A stretch of 64,000 nucleotides of DNA from an alpha proteobacterium AAP38 (GTDB lineage Bacteria; Pseudomonadota; Alphaproteobacteria; Azospirillales; Azospirillaceae). The stretch covers positions 434,001 to 498,000 of the forward strand of contig LJHR01000009.1 of assembly GCA_001296005.1 (NCBI GenBank). The letters run 5' to 3'. The translations under genes and the position numbers were made by a program. The stretch's first letter is position 1. Every line of letters starts with the position of its first letter. The notes below the pieces were generated by a model that saw nothing but the letters and a program-made list of their open reading frames with translations, had not been told where the DNA came from and did no database searches. Shown piece after piece: positions 43,726 to 52,447 of the stretch.

Positions 43726-44598
43726 TCACTTAAAAATCACCGTCCGCGATCCATCCATGATGATGCGGTGTTCAAGCTGCCAGCGCACGGCCCGCGCCAG
43801 CACGGCACATTCGACGTCGCGGCCCATATCGACCAGATCCTCGGGCGTGTGGCTGTGGTCCACGCGCTGGATATCCTGTTCGATGATCGGGCCTTCATCC
43901 AGGACGTTGGTGACGAAATGGGCTGTGGCGCCAATGATCTTCACACCACGCTCATGCGCCTGATGATAGGGCTTGGCGCCCTTGAAGCTGGGCAGGAAGC
44001 TGTGATGGATGTTGATGCAGCGGCCGGACAGCACCTCGCAGAATTCCGGCGACAGGATTTGCATATAGCGGGCCAACACCACCAGATTGGCGCCGCTATC
44101 CTGAATGATCTTCGTGAACTGCGCCTCTTGCGCTTCCTTGTTACCCTTGGGTACGGGGAGGTGGTGATAGGGGATGCCCGACCATTCCACGAAACTGCGC
44201 ATATCGTCATGGTTGGACACTACCGCCGGGATATCCATGCGCAGGCTGCCCGACCGCTGCCGATGCAGTAGGTCATAAAGGCAGTGGCCGAATTTCGATA
44301 CGGCGATCACCACTTTGGGCCGCACCGACAGGTCGTGCAGTTCCCAGTGCATGTCATACTGGCGCCCGATGGGGGCGAAACCTTCCTTCAGCGCGTCCAG
44401 ATCGGGAAAATCGGCCCCGTCCGCCCGGAACACCGTGCGCATGAAGAACAGATTGTTCAGCGCGTCATTGAAATGGTTCGATTCCGTGATCGAGGCGTCA
44501 TGCTTGGCAAGATAGGTTGAAACCGCCGCCACGATCCCTTTGCGGTCCGGGCACCGCACGATCAGTACATAAGGACCCTGCTCAGCAATTACCGACAT
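43726..44598 (-). CDS. purU: Formyltetrahydrofolate deformylase
   Basis: A 290-residue PurU that releases formate from 10-formyl-THF, balancing one-carbon pools and supplying formate for PurT. The N-terminal ACT domain (about 5-85) opens GPYVLIVRCPDRKGIVAAVS. The formyltransferase-fold part has VLARYMQILSPEFCEVLSGR, the catalytic-loop NIHHSFLPSFKGAKPYHQAH near residue 205, and GATAHFVTNVLDEGPIIEQD with the active-site His and Asp. The start at 44598 gives MSVIAEQGPY; a frame extension to 44709 is not conserved. Confidence 0.97.
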   Translation of the reverse strand: MSVIAEQGPYVLIVRCPDRKGIVAAVSTYLAKHDASITESNHFNDALNNLFFMRTVFRADGADFPDLDALKEGFAPIGRQYDMHWELHDLSVRPKVVIAVSKFGHCLYDLLHRQRSGSLRMDIPAVVSNHDDMRSFVEWSGIPYHHLPVPKGNKEAQEAQFTKIIQDSGANLVVLARYMQILSPEFCEVLSGRCINIHHSFLPSFKGAKPYHQAHERGVKIIGATAHFVTNVLDEGPIIEQDIQRVDHSHTPEDLVDMGRDVECAVLARAVRWQLEHRIIMDGSRTVIFK

Positions 44599-44749
44599 GT
44601 CACGCACCCGCCATTTTATCAAAAATTTGATCGGGCAGGAGAGTTGCGACTGGCGCGCGGGCTTGTCCACCCCCAGATTAGATAAAGGCGGCGAAAGGAT
44701 GGCCGCCATGCAAAAACCGCTTGACGTGAGCGGAAGCTTAACTTACCTA

Positions 44750-44763
44750 TTACGTAAACGTAA
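44750..44763. promoter_or_regulatory. LiuR-like operator upstream of the MerR gene
   Basis: TTACGTAAACGTAA is a perfect 6-bp inverted repeat (TTACGT/ACGTAA) with a 2-bp centre, 30 nt before the MerR start. Spaced ACGT dyads of this sort are known for LiuR-type MerR regulators of branched-chain and fatty-acid catabolism, so self-regulation is likely. Confidence 0.6.
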
Positions 44764-44792
44764 GCCACCTGTCAGCGACAAGGGCAGCTCTC

Positions 44793-45227
44793 ATGCTGAA
44801 CACCATCGATCAGGCCAAGTCCGCCTATAACCCGGCGCAAACCTTCACCATCGGTCAGTTGGCCGACGAATTCGGCCTGACCCTGCGGTCGCTGCGGTTT
44901 TACGAGGATGAAGGTTTGATCTCACCGGCCCGGATGGGCCAGACGCGAATCTATACCCACCGTGACCGCGCCCGGCTGAAGCTGATCTGCCGGGGCAAGC
45001 GGCTGGGCTTCTCAATCGGGGAAATAAAGGATTTCCTCGACCTGTATGACACGGACGAGGCGCAGGTGGAGCAGATGACCTATCTGCTGCGCCGCGCCCG
45101 CGACCGTATCGTGCATCTGGAGCAGCAGTTGCGCGATGTGCAGCAGACGCTCAAGGAACTGCATGAGATCGACGGCATGATCGTGTCGCATCTCCATTCC
45201 AAGGGTGTGCCGGTTCAAACCGAATAA
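44793..45227 (+). CDS. MerR family regulator, LiuR-like
   Basis: A 144-residue MerR-type protein. The DNA-binding wing covers about 15-85: TFTIGQLADEFGLTLRSLRF, YEDEGLISPARMGQTRIYTH and RDRARLKLICRGKRLGFSIG. A dimerisation coiled coil (about 95-130) follows. The cysteines typical of metal-sensing MerR proteins are absent, which fits LiuR/acyl-CoA-type regulators. Directly downstream are thiolase, bifunctional hydratase/dehydrogenase and acyl-CoA dehydrogenase genes, so it most likely controls fatty-acid beta-oxidation in response to a CoA intermediate (inference). Confidence 0.93.
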   Translation: MLNTIDQAKSAYNPAQTFTIGQLADEFGLTLRSLRFYEDEGLISPARMGQTRIYTHRDRARLKLICRGKRLGFSIGEIKDFLDLYDTDEAQVEQMTYLLRRARDRIVHLEQQLRDVQQTLKELHEIDGMIVSHLHSKGVPVQTE

Positions 45228-45351
45228 GCTTCTTTTCCCGGGCGGAATGATTTCATACGCCCGTTTGAATGGTTTATCCTGTCCCCAAAATCAACGGTAC
45301 CGTCCGACAGAGACGGGCCGCAGCCAACCCCAGGCGAGGAGTGCTCCAGAG

Positions 45352-46494
45352 ATGAAGAACGTCGTGATTGCCGGTTACGCCCGGTCACCCTTCCACATCG
45401 CCAACAAGGGCGAACTGACGAAGGTGCGCCCGGATGATCTGGCCGCCGCTGTCGTGAAGGAACTGCTGGCCCGTACCGGTGTTGACGGCGCCGCCGTGGA
45501 AGACCTGATCATGGGCTGTGCCTTCCCGGAAGGTGAGCAGGGCTTCAACGTCGCCAAGCTGGTGGCCATGATCGCGGGTCTGCCGCAGTCGGTGGCGGGC
45601 GCGACCGTCAACCGTTTCTGCGGTTCGTCCATGCAGTCGATCCATCAGGCTGCCGGCGCCATCGCCATGGGCGCTGGCGACTGCTTCATCGCCGCTGGTG
45701 TGGAAAGCATGTCCCGCGTGCCGATGGGCGGTTACAACCCGATGCCCAACGCCGTCCTGCATGCTGCCAATCCGGGCGCCTACATGGCCATGGGCATCAC
45801 GGCGGAAAACCTTGCCAAGAAGTTCGGCTTCACCCGCGCCCAGCAGGAAGCCTATGCCGTCGAGTCTCACGCCAAGGCCGCCAAGGCGCAGGCCGAGGGT
45901 CGGTTTGAGGCTGAGATCGTCCCCATCACCGTCCCCGGCGGCAAGGTGGTCAGCCAGGATGGCGGCATCCGCGCCGGCACGACGGCGGAGGGTCTGGCGA
46001 CCCTGAAGCTGGCCTTTGATGCCGAAAACGGCACCGTCACCGCTGGCACCTCATCGCCGCTGACCGATGGCGCGTCGGCCACGCTGGTCTGCTCGGAAGA
46101 TTTTGCCAAGGCCCATGGCCTGAAGATCCTGGCTAAAATCCGCTCTATCGCCGTGTCCGGCTGCGATCCCACCATCATGGGCTATGGCCCGGTCCCGGCA
46201 TCCAAGAAGGCGCTGGCCCGTGCCGGCGTGACCATCGCCGACATCGACATCGTGGAAAGCAACGAGGCGTTTGCCGTGCAGTCCATGACGGTCGCCAAGG
46301 AGCTGGGCTTCGATGCGTCCAAGGTGAACCTGGATGGCGGCGCGCTGGCACTGGGTCACCCGCTGGGCGCCACCGGTGCCCGCATCACCGGCAAGGCCGC
46401 CAGCCTGTTGCAGCGTGAGGGCAAGTCCCTGGCGCTGGCCACCCAGTGCATCGGCGGCGGTCAGGGCATCGCCACCGTCCTGGAAGCGGTCTGA
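45352..46494 (+). CDS. fadA: Acetyl-CoA acyltransferase (thiolase)
   Basis: A 380-residue thiolase that cleaves 3-ketoacyl-CoA to acetyl-CoA and a shortened acyl-CoA. Active-site motifs are all present: the nucleophile Cys in NRFCGSSMQS near residue 87, NEAFAVQ near 305, GHPLGATG near 338, and the base Cys in CIGGGQG near 368. ATG 45352 gives MKNVVIAGYARSPF, with CAGGCGAGGAGT upstream. It lies 125 nt after the MerR gene and 29 nt before the FadN-type gene. Although it could also act in acetoacetyl-CoA synthesis, its position with fadN and fadE argues for beta-oxidation. Confidence 0.93.
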   Translation: MKNVVIAGYARSPFHIANKGELTKVRPDDLAAAVVKELLARTGVDGAAVEDLIMGCAFPEGEQGFNVAKLVAMIAGLPQSVAGATVNRFCGSSMQSIHQAAGAIAMGAGDCFIAAGVESMSRVPMGGYNPMPNAVLHAANPGAYMAMGITAENLAKKFGFTRAQQEAYAVESHAKAAKAQAEGRFEAEIVPITVPGGKVVSQDGGIRAGTTAEGLATLKLAFDAENGTVTAGTSSPLTDGASATLVCSEDFAKAHGLKILAKIRSIAVSGCDPTIMGYGPVPASKKALARAGVTIADIDIVESNEAFAVQSMTVAKELGFDASKVNLDGGALALGHPLGATGARITGKAASLLQREGKSLALATQCIGGGQGIATVLEAV

Positions 46495-46523
46495 TCGGCG
46501 GCTTCAAGCGGGAGGAAACACCC

Positions 46524-48866
46524 ATGACTATTAAGAAAGCCGCCGTCATCGGCTCCGGCGTCATGGGCAGCGGTATCGCTGCCCACATCGCCAATGCGGG
46601 CATTCCCGTCTACCTGCTGGACATCGTTCCGCAGGCGGTGAAGGACAATGGCGGCGACCGTTCGGTCGTTGCCAAGACCGCCATCGACAAGATGCTGAAG
46701 ACCGACCCGGCCCCCTTCATGCACAAGAAGGCCGCCAGCCTCGTCACCCCCGGCAATATCGAGGATGACCTGGAAAAGCTGGCCGATGTCGACTGGATCG
46801 TCGAGGCCGTGCTGGAGAACCCCAAGGTCAAGCACGACCTGTATCAGAAGCTGGAAGCGGTCCGGAAGGACGGCTCCATCGTCTCGTCCAACACCTCCAC
46901 CATCCCGCTGAACATCCTGCTGGAAGGTCAGTCGGAGCGGTTTGCGACCGATTTCTGCATCACCCACTTCTTCAATCCGCCGCGCTATATGCGTCTGCTG
47001 GAAGTGGTGAAGGGTCCGAAAACCCGCCAGGATGCGTTCGACACCGTCAGCGCCTTCTGCGACCGCGTCCTGGGCAAGGGTGTGGTGGAATGCAAGGACA
47101 CGCCGGGCTTCATCGCCAACCGCATCGGTACCTATTTCATGGCCGTCGCCGTGAACGAGGCCATCGATGGCGGCCTGACGGTGGAAGAGGCGGACGCCAT
47201 CACCGGTCGCCCCATGGGCATCCCCAAGACCGGCACTTTCGGTCTGATCGATCTGGTCGGTCTGGACCTGATGCCGCTGATTTCCAAGTCGCTGCTGTCC
47301 ACGCTGCCGGCTGACGATGATTATCGCCGTATCCATCGCGACAACGCGCTGGCCAACAAGATGATCGCCGACGGCTATACGGGCCGTAAGGGCAAGGGCG
47401 GCTTCTACCGCCAGACCAAGGCCGCTGATGGCCGCCGCGTCAAGGAAGCCATCGACCTGAAGACGGGCGTCTATCGCACGTCGGAAAAGGCCACGCTGGC
47501 GTCTGCTTCGGCCAAGAACCTGAAGGCGCTCGTGGAAACCGCTGACGCTGGTGGGGCCTATGCCTGGCGTGTGCTGTCGCAGGCGCTGTCTTACGCCGCC
47601 GATCTGGTCCCGCAGATTGCCGAACAGATCACGGCGGTCGATGAGGCGATGCGCCTGGGCTATAACTGGAAGTCCGGCCCGTTTGAGCTGATCGACCAGT
47701 TGGGCACCGGCTGGTTCGCGGAAAAGTTGGCCGCCGAGGGCAAGGCCGTTCCGCACATGGTGAAGGTGGCCGCCGGCCGTCCCTTCTATAAGGTGGAAGG
47801 CTCCAAGCTGCTGTTCCTGGGCACCGATGGCAACTATGCCGAGGTGAAGCGTCCGGACGGTGTGCTGCTGCTGACCGATATCAAGCGCGGGTCGAAGCCG
47901 GTCGCCAAGAACGGTTCCGCCAGCCTGTGGGATATCGGCGACGGCGTCCTGTGCCTGGAATTCACGTCCAAGATGAATGCCCTGGATCAGGACATCATGG
48001 GCATGATCCGCAAGGCCATGGGCATCATCGGTGATGGCAAGTCCGGTGCCTACAAGGCCCTGGTCATCCATAATGAGGCGCAGAACTTCTCCGTCGGTGC
48101 CAATCTGGGTCTGGCCCTGTTCGCCATCAATATCGGCCTGTGGCCGCAGATCGAGGCGACGATTGCCGAGGGCCAGAACACCTATAAGGCCCTGAAATAC
48201 GCGCCGTTCCCCACCGTCGCGGCTCCGTCGGGCATGGCGCTGGGGGGAGGCTGCGAAATCCTGCTGCACAGCTCCGCCGTCCAGGCCCATGCCGAGACCT
48301 ATTCGGGTCTGGTCGAGGTCGGCGTCGGTGTGCTGCCGGGGTGGGGTGGCTGCAAGGAGATGGTCATCCGCCATCTGGCCAACAAGCGTCGTCCGGGCGG
48401 CCCCATGCCGGCCCTGAGCCAGGCATTCGAGGCCATCAGCACGGCCAAGGTCGCCAAATCGGCGTTCGAGGCGCGCGACATGCTGATCCTGCGCCCGACC
48501 GACGGCATCACCTTCAACAAGGATCGTCTGCTGGCCGATGCCAAGGCCAAGGCCCTGGAACTGGCCGCGAACTACACCCCGCCGCAGGAACCGGAAATCC
48601 GCCTGCCGGGCCCGACGGCCGCCGCCGCCTTCAGCATGGCCGTGGATGGCTTCGCCCAGCAGGGCAAGGCCACGCCGCATGACGTGGTCGTGTCCAAGGC
48701 CATCGGCTTCGTGCTGTCGGGTGGCAACACCGACATCACGCAGGTGATGACCGAAGACGACCTGCTGACGCTGGAGCGGGAAGGGTTCCTGGCCCTGACC
48801 AAGACCAACGGCACCATCAACCGCATCGAGCACATGCTGGAAACCGGCAAGCCGCTGCGGAATTGA
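46524..48866 (+). CDS. fadN: 3-hydroxyacyl-CoA dehydrogenase / enoyl-CoA hydratase (FadN-type)
   Basis: A 780-residue bifunctional enzyme for the two middle steps of beta-oxidation. Here the dehydrogenase comes first: AAVIGSGVMGSGIAAHIANA (NAD motif) at the N-terminus, CITHFFNPPRYMRLLEVV near residue 150, and a C-terminal HAD domain to about 420. The crotonase/hydratase domain (about 470-700) follows, with FPTVAAPSGMALGGGCEILL near 565 and ETYSGLVEVGVGVLPGWGG near 592, carrying the catalytic Glu region. This order is that of FadN, opposite to E. coli FadB. GGGAGGAAA precedes the ATG. A strong terminator follows. Confidence 0.95.
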   Translation: MTIKKAAVIGSGVMGSGIAAHIANAGIPVYLLDIVPQAVKDNGGDRSVVAKTAIDKMLKTDPAPFMHKKAASLVTPGNIEDDLEKLADVDWIVEAVLENPKVKHDLYQKLEAVRKDGSIVSSNTSTIPLNILLEGQSERFATDFCITHFFNPPRYMRLLEVVKGPKTRQDAFDTVSAFCDRVLGKGVVECKDTPGFIANRIGTYFMAVAVNEAIDGGLTVEEADAITGRPMGIPKTGTFGLIDLVGLDLMPLISKSLLSTLPADDDYRRIHRDNALANKMIADGYTGRKGKGGFYRQTKAADGRRVKEAIDLKTGVYRTSEKATLASASAKNLKALVETADAGGAYAWRVLSQALSYAADLVPQIAEQITAVDEAMRLGYNWKSGPFELIDQLGTGWFAEKLAAEGKAVPHMVKVAAGRPFYKVEGSKLLFLGTDGNYAEVKRPDGVLLLTDIKRGSKPVAKNGSASLWDIGDGVLCLEFTSKMNALDQDIMGMIRKAMGIIGDGKSGAYKALVIHNEAQNFSVGANLGLALFAINIGLWPQIEATIAEGQNTYKALKYAPFPTVAAPSGMALGGGCEILLHSSAVQAHAETYSGLVEVGVGVLPGWGGCKEMVIRHLANKRRPGGPMPALSQAFEAISTAKVAKSAFEARDMLILRPTDGITFNKDRLLADAKAKALELAANYTPPQEPEIRLPGPTAAAAFSMAVDGFAQQGKATPHDVVVSKAIGFVLSGGNTDITQVMTEDDLLTLEREGFLALTKTNGTINRIEHMLETGKPLRN

Positions 48867-48872
48867 CCCTTA

Positions 48873-48896
48873 CGGCCCCTCCTTCGGGAGGGGCCG
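48873..48896 (+). terminator. Strong hairpin terminator after fadN
   Basis: CGGCCCCTCC (48873-48882) pairs with GGAGGGGCCG (48887-48896) around a UUCG tetraloop, followed only by TT. It may slow or end transcription, so fadE probably has its own promoter. Confidence 0.75.
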
Positions 48897-48902
48897 TTCC
48901 CA

Positions 48903-48942
48903 TGCAACACCTCCCGTCATTGTGTTGCACATTGTTTCACAT
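48903..48942. promoter_or_regulatory. TGTTGCA-type repeat upstream of the acyl-CoA dehydrogenase gene
   Basis: TGCAACA (48903-48909) and TGTTGCA (48923-48929) form a dyad with a 13-bp spacer, and TGTTGCACAT is directly followed by TGTTTCACAT (48923-48942) as a tandem repeat. The arrangement is operator-like and lies between the terminator and fadE. Similar TGCA-rich sites are known for PHB and fatty-acid regulators; which one acts here is unknown. Confidence 0.5.
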
Positions 48943-49068
48943 CTCCCCCGTCCACCCTATCGACGCCCCGAGGTGCCTCATCTGCCATCTTGTCTGAATC
49001 CTGCTCAGGTGCCGGACATGGTGGGGGATGGTGGTCTGCCGCGGTAGCGGTCCACACGGAGAGTTCCC

Positions 49069-50862
49069 ATGCCCATGTACAAGGCCCCGCTCGAAGATAT
49101 CAACTTCGTCCTCAACGACGTCCTGAATGCCCAGTCGCTGACCCAGCTTCCCGGCTTCGAGGATGCGACCCCCGACCTTATCCAGTCCGTCCTGGAAGAG
49201 GCTGCCAAGCTCTGCGAGAACGTGTTGCAGCCGATCAACCGGTCGGGTCACGAGGAAGGCTGCCACTACGAGAACGGCGTGGTGCGCACGCCCAAGGGCT
49301 TCAAGGAAGCCTATGATCTGTACAAGGAAGGCGGCTGGCAGGGCATGGCCTTCGATCCCGAATATGGCGGGCAGGGACTGCCGCATACGATCGGGTTCGT
49401 GCTGGAAGAACTGATGTGTTCGTCGAACATGGCGTTTGCCATGTATCCGGGCCTGACCCATGGCGCCATGAACGCCATCCGCGCCCATGCGTCGGACGAG
49501 TTGAAGGCCCAGTACCTGCCCAAGATGGTCTCTTCCGAATGGTCCGGCACCATGTGCCTGACGGAGCCGCATTGCGGCACCGACCTGGGGCTGATGAAGA
49601 CCAAGGCCGTCCCCAGCGATGATGGCAGCTACCGCATCACCGGCACCAAGATTTTCATCTCCGCCGGCGAACATGACCTGACCAGCAACATCATCCATCT
49701 GGTGCTGGCCAAGCTGCCGGATGGCCCGCCGGGCATCAAGGGCGTCAGCCTGTTCCTGGTGCCGAAGTTCCTGCCCAACGAGAATAACGAGCCGGGCGTG
49801 CGCAACGGCGTCATGTGCGGGTCCATCGAACATAAGATGGGCATCATGGCCAACGCCACCTGCGTCATGAATTTCGACGATGCCAAGGGCTGGCTGGTGG
49901 GTGAGCCGCACAAGGGCATGCGCGCCATGTTCACCATGATGAACGCCGCCCGCCTGGGTGTGGGCATGCAGGGTCTGGGCGTGGCGTCCGTCGCCTACCA
50001 GAACGCCGTTGTTTATGCCAAGGACCGGTTGCAGGGCCGGGCCCTGTCGGGGACCAAGGCGCCGGACAAGGCCGCCGATCCCATCATCGTTCATCCCGAT
50101 GTGCGCAAGAACCTGATGCAGGGCAAGGCCTTCATCGAGGGCGCGCGTGCGCTGGGCTATTGGGTCGGCATGATGATCGATCTGGTGGAAAAGCACCCGG
50201 ACCCGGTCGCCCGTCAGGAGGCCGATGATTTCGTCGCCCTGCTGACCCCGGTGATCAAGGCCTATTTCACCGACATGGGCTATGAGATCGCCACCAACAG
50301 CCAGCAGATGTATGGCGGTCACGGCTATATCCGTGAATGGGGCATGGAGCAGTTCGTGCGCGATGCCCGCATCGCCATGATCTATGAAGGCGCCAATGGC
50401 ATTCAGGCCTTGGATCTGGTCGGCCGCAAGATGCCGCAGAATCTGGGCCGCCTGTTGCGCCGCTTCTTCCACCCGATGCAGGCGGAGCTGGAGCAGAGCC
50501 AGGAAGACCCGACGCTGCTGGAATTCGTCATTCCCGTGGCCAAGGCGTTCGGCAAGTTGCAGCAGGCCACGGCCGTGGTCGCCCAGAAGGGCATGGCCCG
50601 CCCGGATGAGGCGGGTGCCGCCTCTACCGACTATCTGCGCATCTTCGGTCTGGTCAGCGTCGGCTGGATGTGGCTGAAGATGGTGAAGGTGGCGCAGGCC
50701 AAGTTGGCCGAAGGTGCCGATGGCAAGGAAGCCTTCTACGACGCCAAGATCAAGACGGCCCGCTTCTTCGTGGAAAAGATGCTGCCGGAGGTGGATTTCC
50801 GCTTCAAGAGCCTGATGTCCGGCGCCAAGTCCATGATGGATCTGGACGTCGAACAGTTCTGA
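49069..50862 (+). CDS. fadE: Acyl-CoA dehydrogenase (long, with C-terminal extension)
   Basis: A 597-residue FAD-dependent acyl-CoA dehydrogenase for the first step of beta-oxidation. It has an N-terminal AcylCoA_dh_N segment (MPMYKAPLEDINFVLNDVLN), MCLTEPHCGTDLGLMKTKAV near residue 163 (the T-E-P-x2-G-T-D substrate-loop signature), and YGGHGYIREWGMEQFVRDAR near 418. The last 120 residues form the extra helical domain seen in the long bacterial type (DcaA-like). It follows fadA and fadN, so the set makes a complete beta-oxidation spiral resembling the fadNAE order of Bacillus. A terminator follows at 50897. Confidence 0.95.
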   Translation: MPMYKAPLEDINFVLNDVLNAQSLTQLPGFEDATPDLIQSVLEEAAKLCENVLQPINRSGHEEGCHYENGVVRTPKGFKEAYDLYKEGGWQGMAFDPEYGGQGLPHTIGFVLEELMCSSNMAFAMYPGLTHGAMNAIRAHASDELKAQYLPKMVSSEWSGTMCLTEPHCGTDLGLMKTKAVPSDDGSYRITGTKIFISAGEHDLTSNIIHLVLAKLPDGPPGIKGVSLFLVPKFLPNENNEPGVRNGVMCGSIEHKMGIMANATCVMNFDDAKGWLVGEPHKGMRAMFTMMNAARLGVGMQGLGVASVAYQNAVVYAKDRLQGRALSGTKAPDKAADPIIVHPDVRKNLMQGKAFIEGARALGYWVGMMIDLVEKHPDPVARQEADDFVALLTPVIKAYFTDMGYEIATNSQQMYGGHGYIREWGMEQFVRDARIAMIYEGANGIQALDLVGRKMPQNLGRLLRRFFHPMQAELEQSQEDPTLLEFVIPVAKAFGKLQQATAVVAQKGMARPDEAGAASTDYLRIFGLVSVGWMWLKMVKVAQAKLAEGADGKEAFYDAKIKTARFFVEKMLPEVDFRFKSLMSGAKSMMDLDVEQF

Positions 50863-50896
50863 TTTTTCGACAGGGTGGACTGCTCTGCAACTCAAA

Positions 50897-50925
50897 GGCT
50901 GCCGGTGCGACCCGGCGGCCTTTTT
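50897..50925 (+). terminator. Rho-independent terminator after fadE
   Basis: GGCTGCCGG (50897-50905) pairs with CCGGCGGCC (50912-50920; one T-G pair) around TGCGAC, then TTTTT. Confidence 0.88.
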
Positions 50926-50940
50926 CTTTATCGGTGGTCG

Positions 50941-50977
50941 CAAAAGAAAAGGGCCGCTGGTTCCCCGCCGGCGGCCC
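50941..50977 (-). terminator. Terminator for the small secreted protein gene
   Basis: GGGCCGC (50951-50957) pairs with GCGGCCC (50971-50977), flanked by A/T runs that extend the stem. On the minus strand CTTTTCTTTTG follows. Confidence 0.85.
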
Positions 50978-51001
50978 TTTCATGAACGTCAGGTCCTGGC
51001 T

Positions 51002-51373
51002 TCACTCATACTCGGCCCAGGTCTTGTCCTTCTTGCGGTCGTAATAAATGCTGATGGTCGACACTTCGCACAGGTTGAAGCCGGACCATTCGGCCGGCGT
51101 ACCATCGTCGTAGACCACCTTCAGGTCCCAATTGCAGGACTTCTCCGAGCGGCTGAACTCAATATCAAAAGTTTCGCCATCGGGCATTTCATCACGGCCC
51201 AACACATCCTCTTCCCAGCTGGATGCCTTGCTGGGCGAGACATAGACCTCAGAGATTGTGTAGCCGGTCTTGTTGTTAAGCGTGAAATTCTGCTTTCCCT
51301 CCGCCCATACGGAAGGAACGGCCAACAGTGCCGTTGCTGAAAGGCCCAACAAAGCCTTGGCGAAAGCATGCAT
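51002..51373 (-). CDS. Small secreted protein, unknown
   Basis: A 123-residue precursor starting MHAFAKALLGLSATALLAVP with a clear signal peptide and likely cleavage after VWA. The mature part contains FTLNNKTGYTISEVYVSPSK, then SSWEEDVLG, CNWDLKVVYDDG and GFNLCEVSTISIYYD. Two cysteines may form a disulfide. The beta-rich layout (N-x-T-G, then V-x-S, W-x-x-D-x-L-G, C-x-x-D-L, C-E-x-S) is one I have seen in alphaproteobacterial secreted proteins without known function. ATG 51373 is the start that puts the signal peptide first; the frame is open to 51436. It has its own terminator. Confidence 0.75.
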   Translation of the reverse strand: MHAFAKALLGLSATALLAVPSVWAEGKQNFTLNNKTGYTISEVYVSPSKASSWEEDVLGRDEMPDGETFDIEFSRSEKSCNWDLKVVYDDGTPAEWSGFNLCEVSTISIYYDRKKDKTWAEYE

Positions 51374-51451
51374 GATAACGCCCCCATCTATGATCAACAG
51401 GGGAAAGGTTGCATGCTTTCGCTGCCTGCTCAACAACTTAGCATTGCTTGG

Positions 51452-52255
51452 TCAGACTACCAGCTTGCGATACAGGTGCCAGGTGGCATGTCCCAGGATC
51501 GGCATCACCACCGCCAGCCCGACAAATAGCGGCAGGCTGCCCAGCAGCAGCAAGCCAGCCACCATCAGGCCCCAGACGGCCATGATGACGGGATTGCGCC
51601 AGACGGCACGGGCCGAGGTAACCATAGCGTCCAGCACCCCGACACGCCGGTCCAGCAGCATGGGGAAAGACACGACCGTCATGGTCAGCACCAGCATGGC
51701 GAACAGGAACCCGACACCATTGCCGATGATGAACATCATCATGCCTTCACGGGTGCTGATCAGCGCATTGATGAAGCTGGCGATCCCGTCATGCGGCTGG
51801 CTGGCCAGCGTCGCCATGTAAATCCGCTCTGCCACACCCAGCCAGACCAGGAACACGGCCAGCAGCATCGCGCCCAGCCAGGCGATGGGCATGATCTGCC
51901 CCGAACTGCGCACATCCAGGGCGTTGCGCCAGGTGATCTCCACACCCATCTCCCGCTGCCGCGACAGCTCATACATACCCAGCGCTGCAATGGGACCCAT
52001 GATCGACAGGCCAGCCAGGGCAGGGTAGAGCAGGGGGACCAGATCATTCTGAGCCGCCGCCGCCGCCGCAAGACCGCCCACGACGGGGTAGATCAGGCCC
52101 AGGAACAGCAGCTGAGTGGGGGCGGCCATAAAGTCGCGCACCCCCATGGACAGGGCTTCCATGAGATCATGCACGGTGATGTGCCGGATTTCCGGCATGC
52201 TGACGGAACGGTCGTGGTTCATCGCCGCCTGATCGGCGGCCATGCGATAAGCCAT
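51452..52255 (-). CDS. DUF2189 family membrane protein
   Basis: A 267-residue protein with six predicted membrane helices. The cytoplasmic N-terminus MAYRMAADQAAMNHD leads to IRHITVHDLMEALSMGVRDF, the typical entry of DUF2189 (a conserved stretch before the first helix containing L-x-x-G-x-x-D). GPIAALGMYELSRQREMG near residue 95 and the C-terminal MPILGHATWHLYRKLVV also fit; the latter H-A-T-W-H-x-Y-R end is characteristic. ATG 52255 has GGGGAGG 7 nt upstream. No enzymatic or transport role is known to me. It is upstream of the small secreted protein on the same strand, 78 bp away. Confidence 0.88.
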   Translation of the reverse strand: MAYRMAADQAAMNHDRSVSMPEIRHITVHDLMEALSMGVRDFMAAPTQLLFLGLIYPVVGGLAAAAAAQNDLVPLLYPALAGLSIMGPIAALGMYELSRQREMGVEITWRNALDVRSSGQIMPIAWLGAMLLAVFLVWLGVAERIYMATLASQPHDGIASFINALISTREGMMMFIIGNGVGFLFAMLVLTMTVVSFPMLLDRRVGVLDAMVTSARAVWRNPVIMAVWGLMVAGLLLLGSLPLFVGLAVVMPILGHATWHLYRKLVV

Positions 52256-52447
52256 ATCCTCAACCTCCCCAAAGGCCAGCCTGTCCACCATCAAGATGAA
52301 TGGCCGGTGTGTCATGGTTCGGCCATTTGGCCCGGAGAATCAAAGTCGGCATACCGGGTGACGGCTGCTGCAAGGGGCGATCGGTCGAACCCACTGCGGC
52401 AAATGATAGCAGCTTTGGCGGCTTTTGCACCGGTAAACAGTGAAGCC

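Noticed and set aside
46461-48833. 790-codon frame antisense to fadN
   Set aside because: Mirror frame of a strongly biased gene; FadN motifs on the plus strand are unambiguous.
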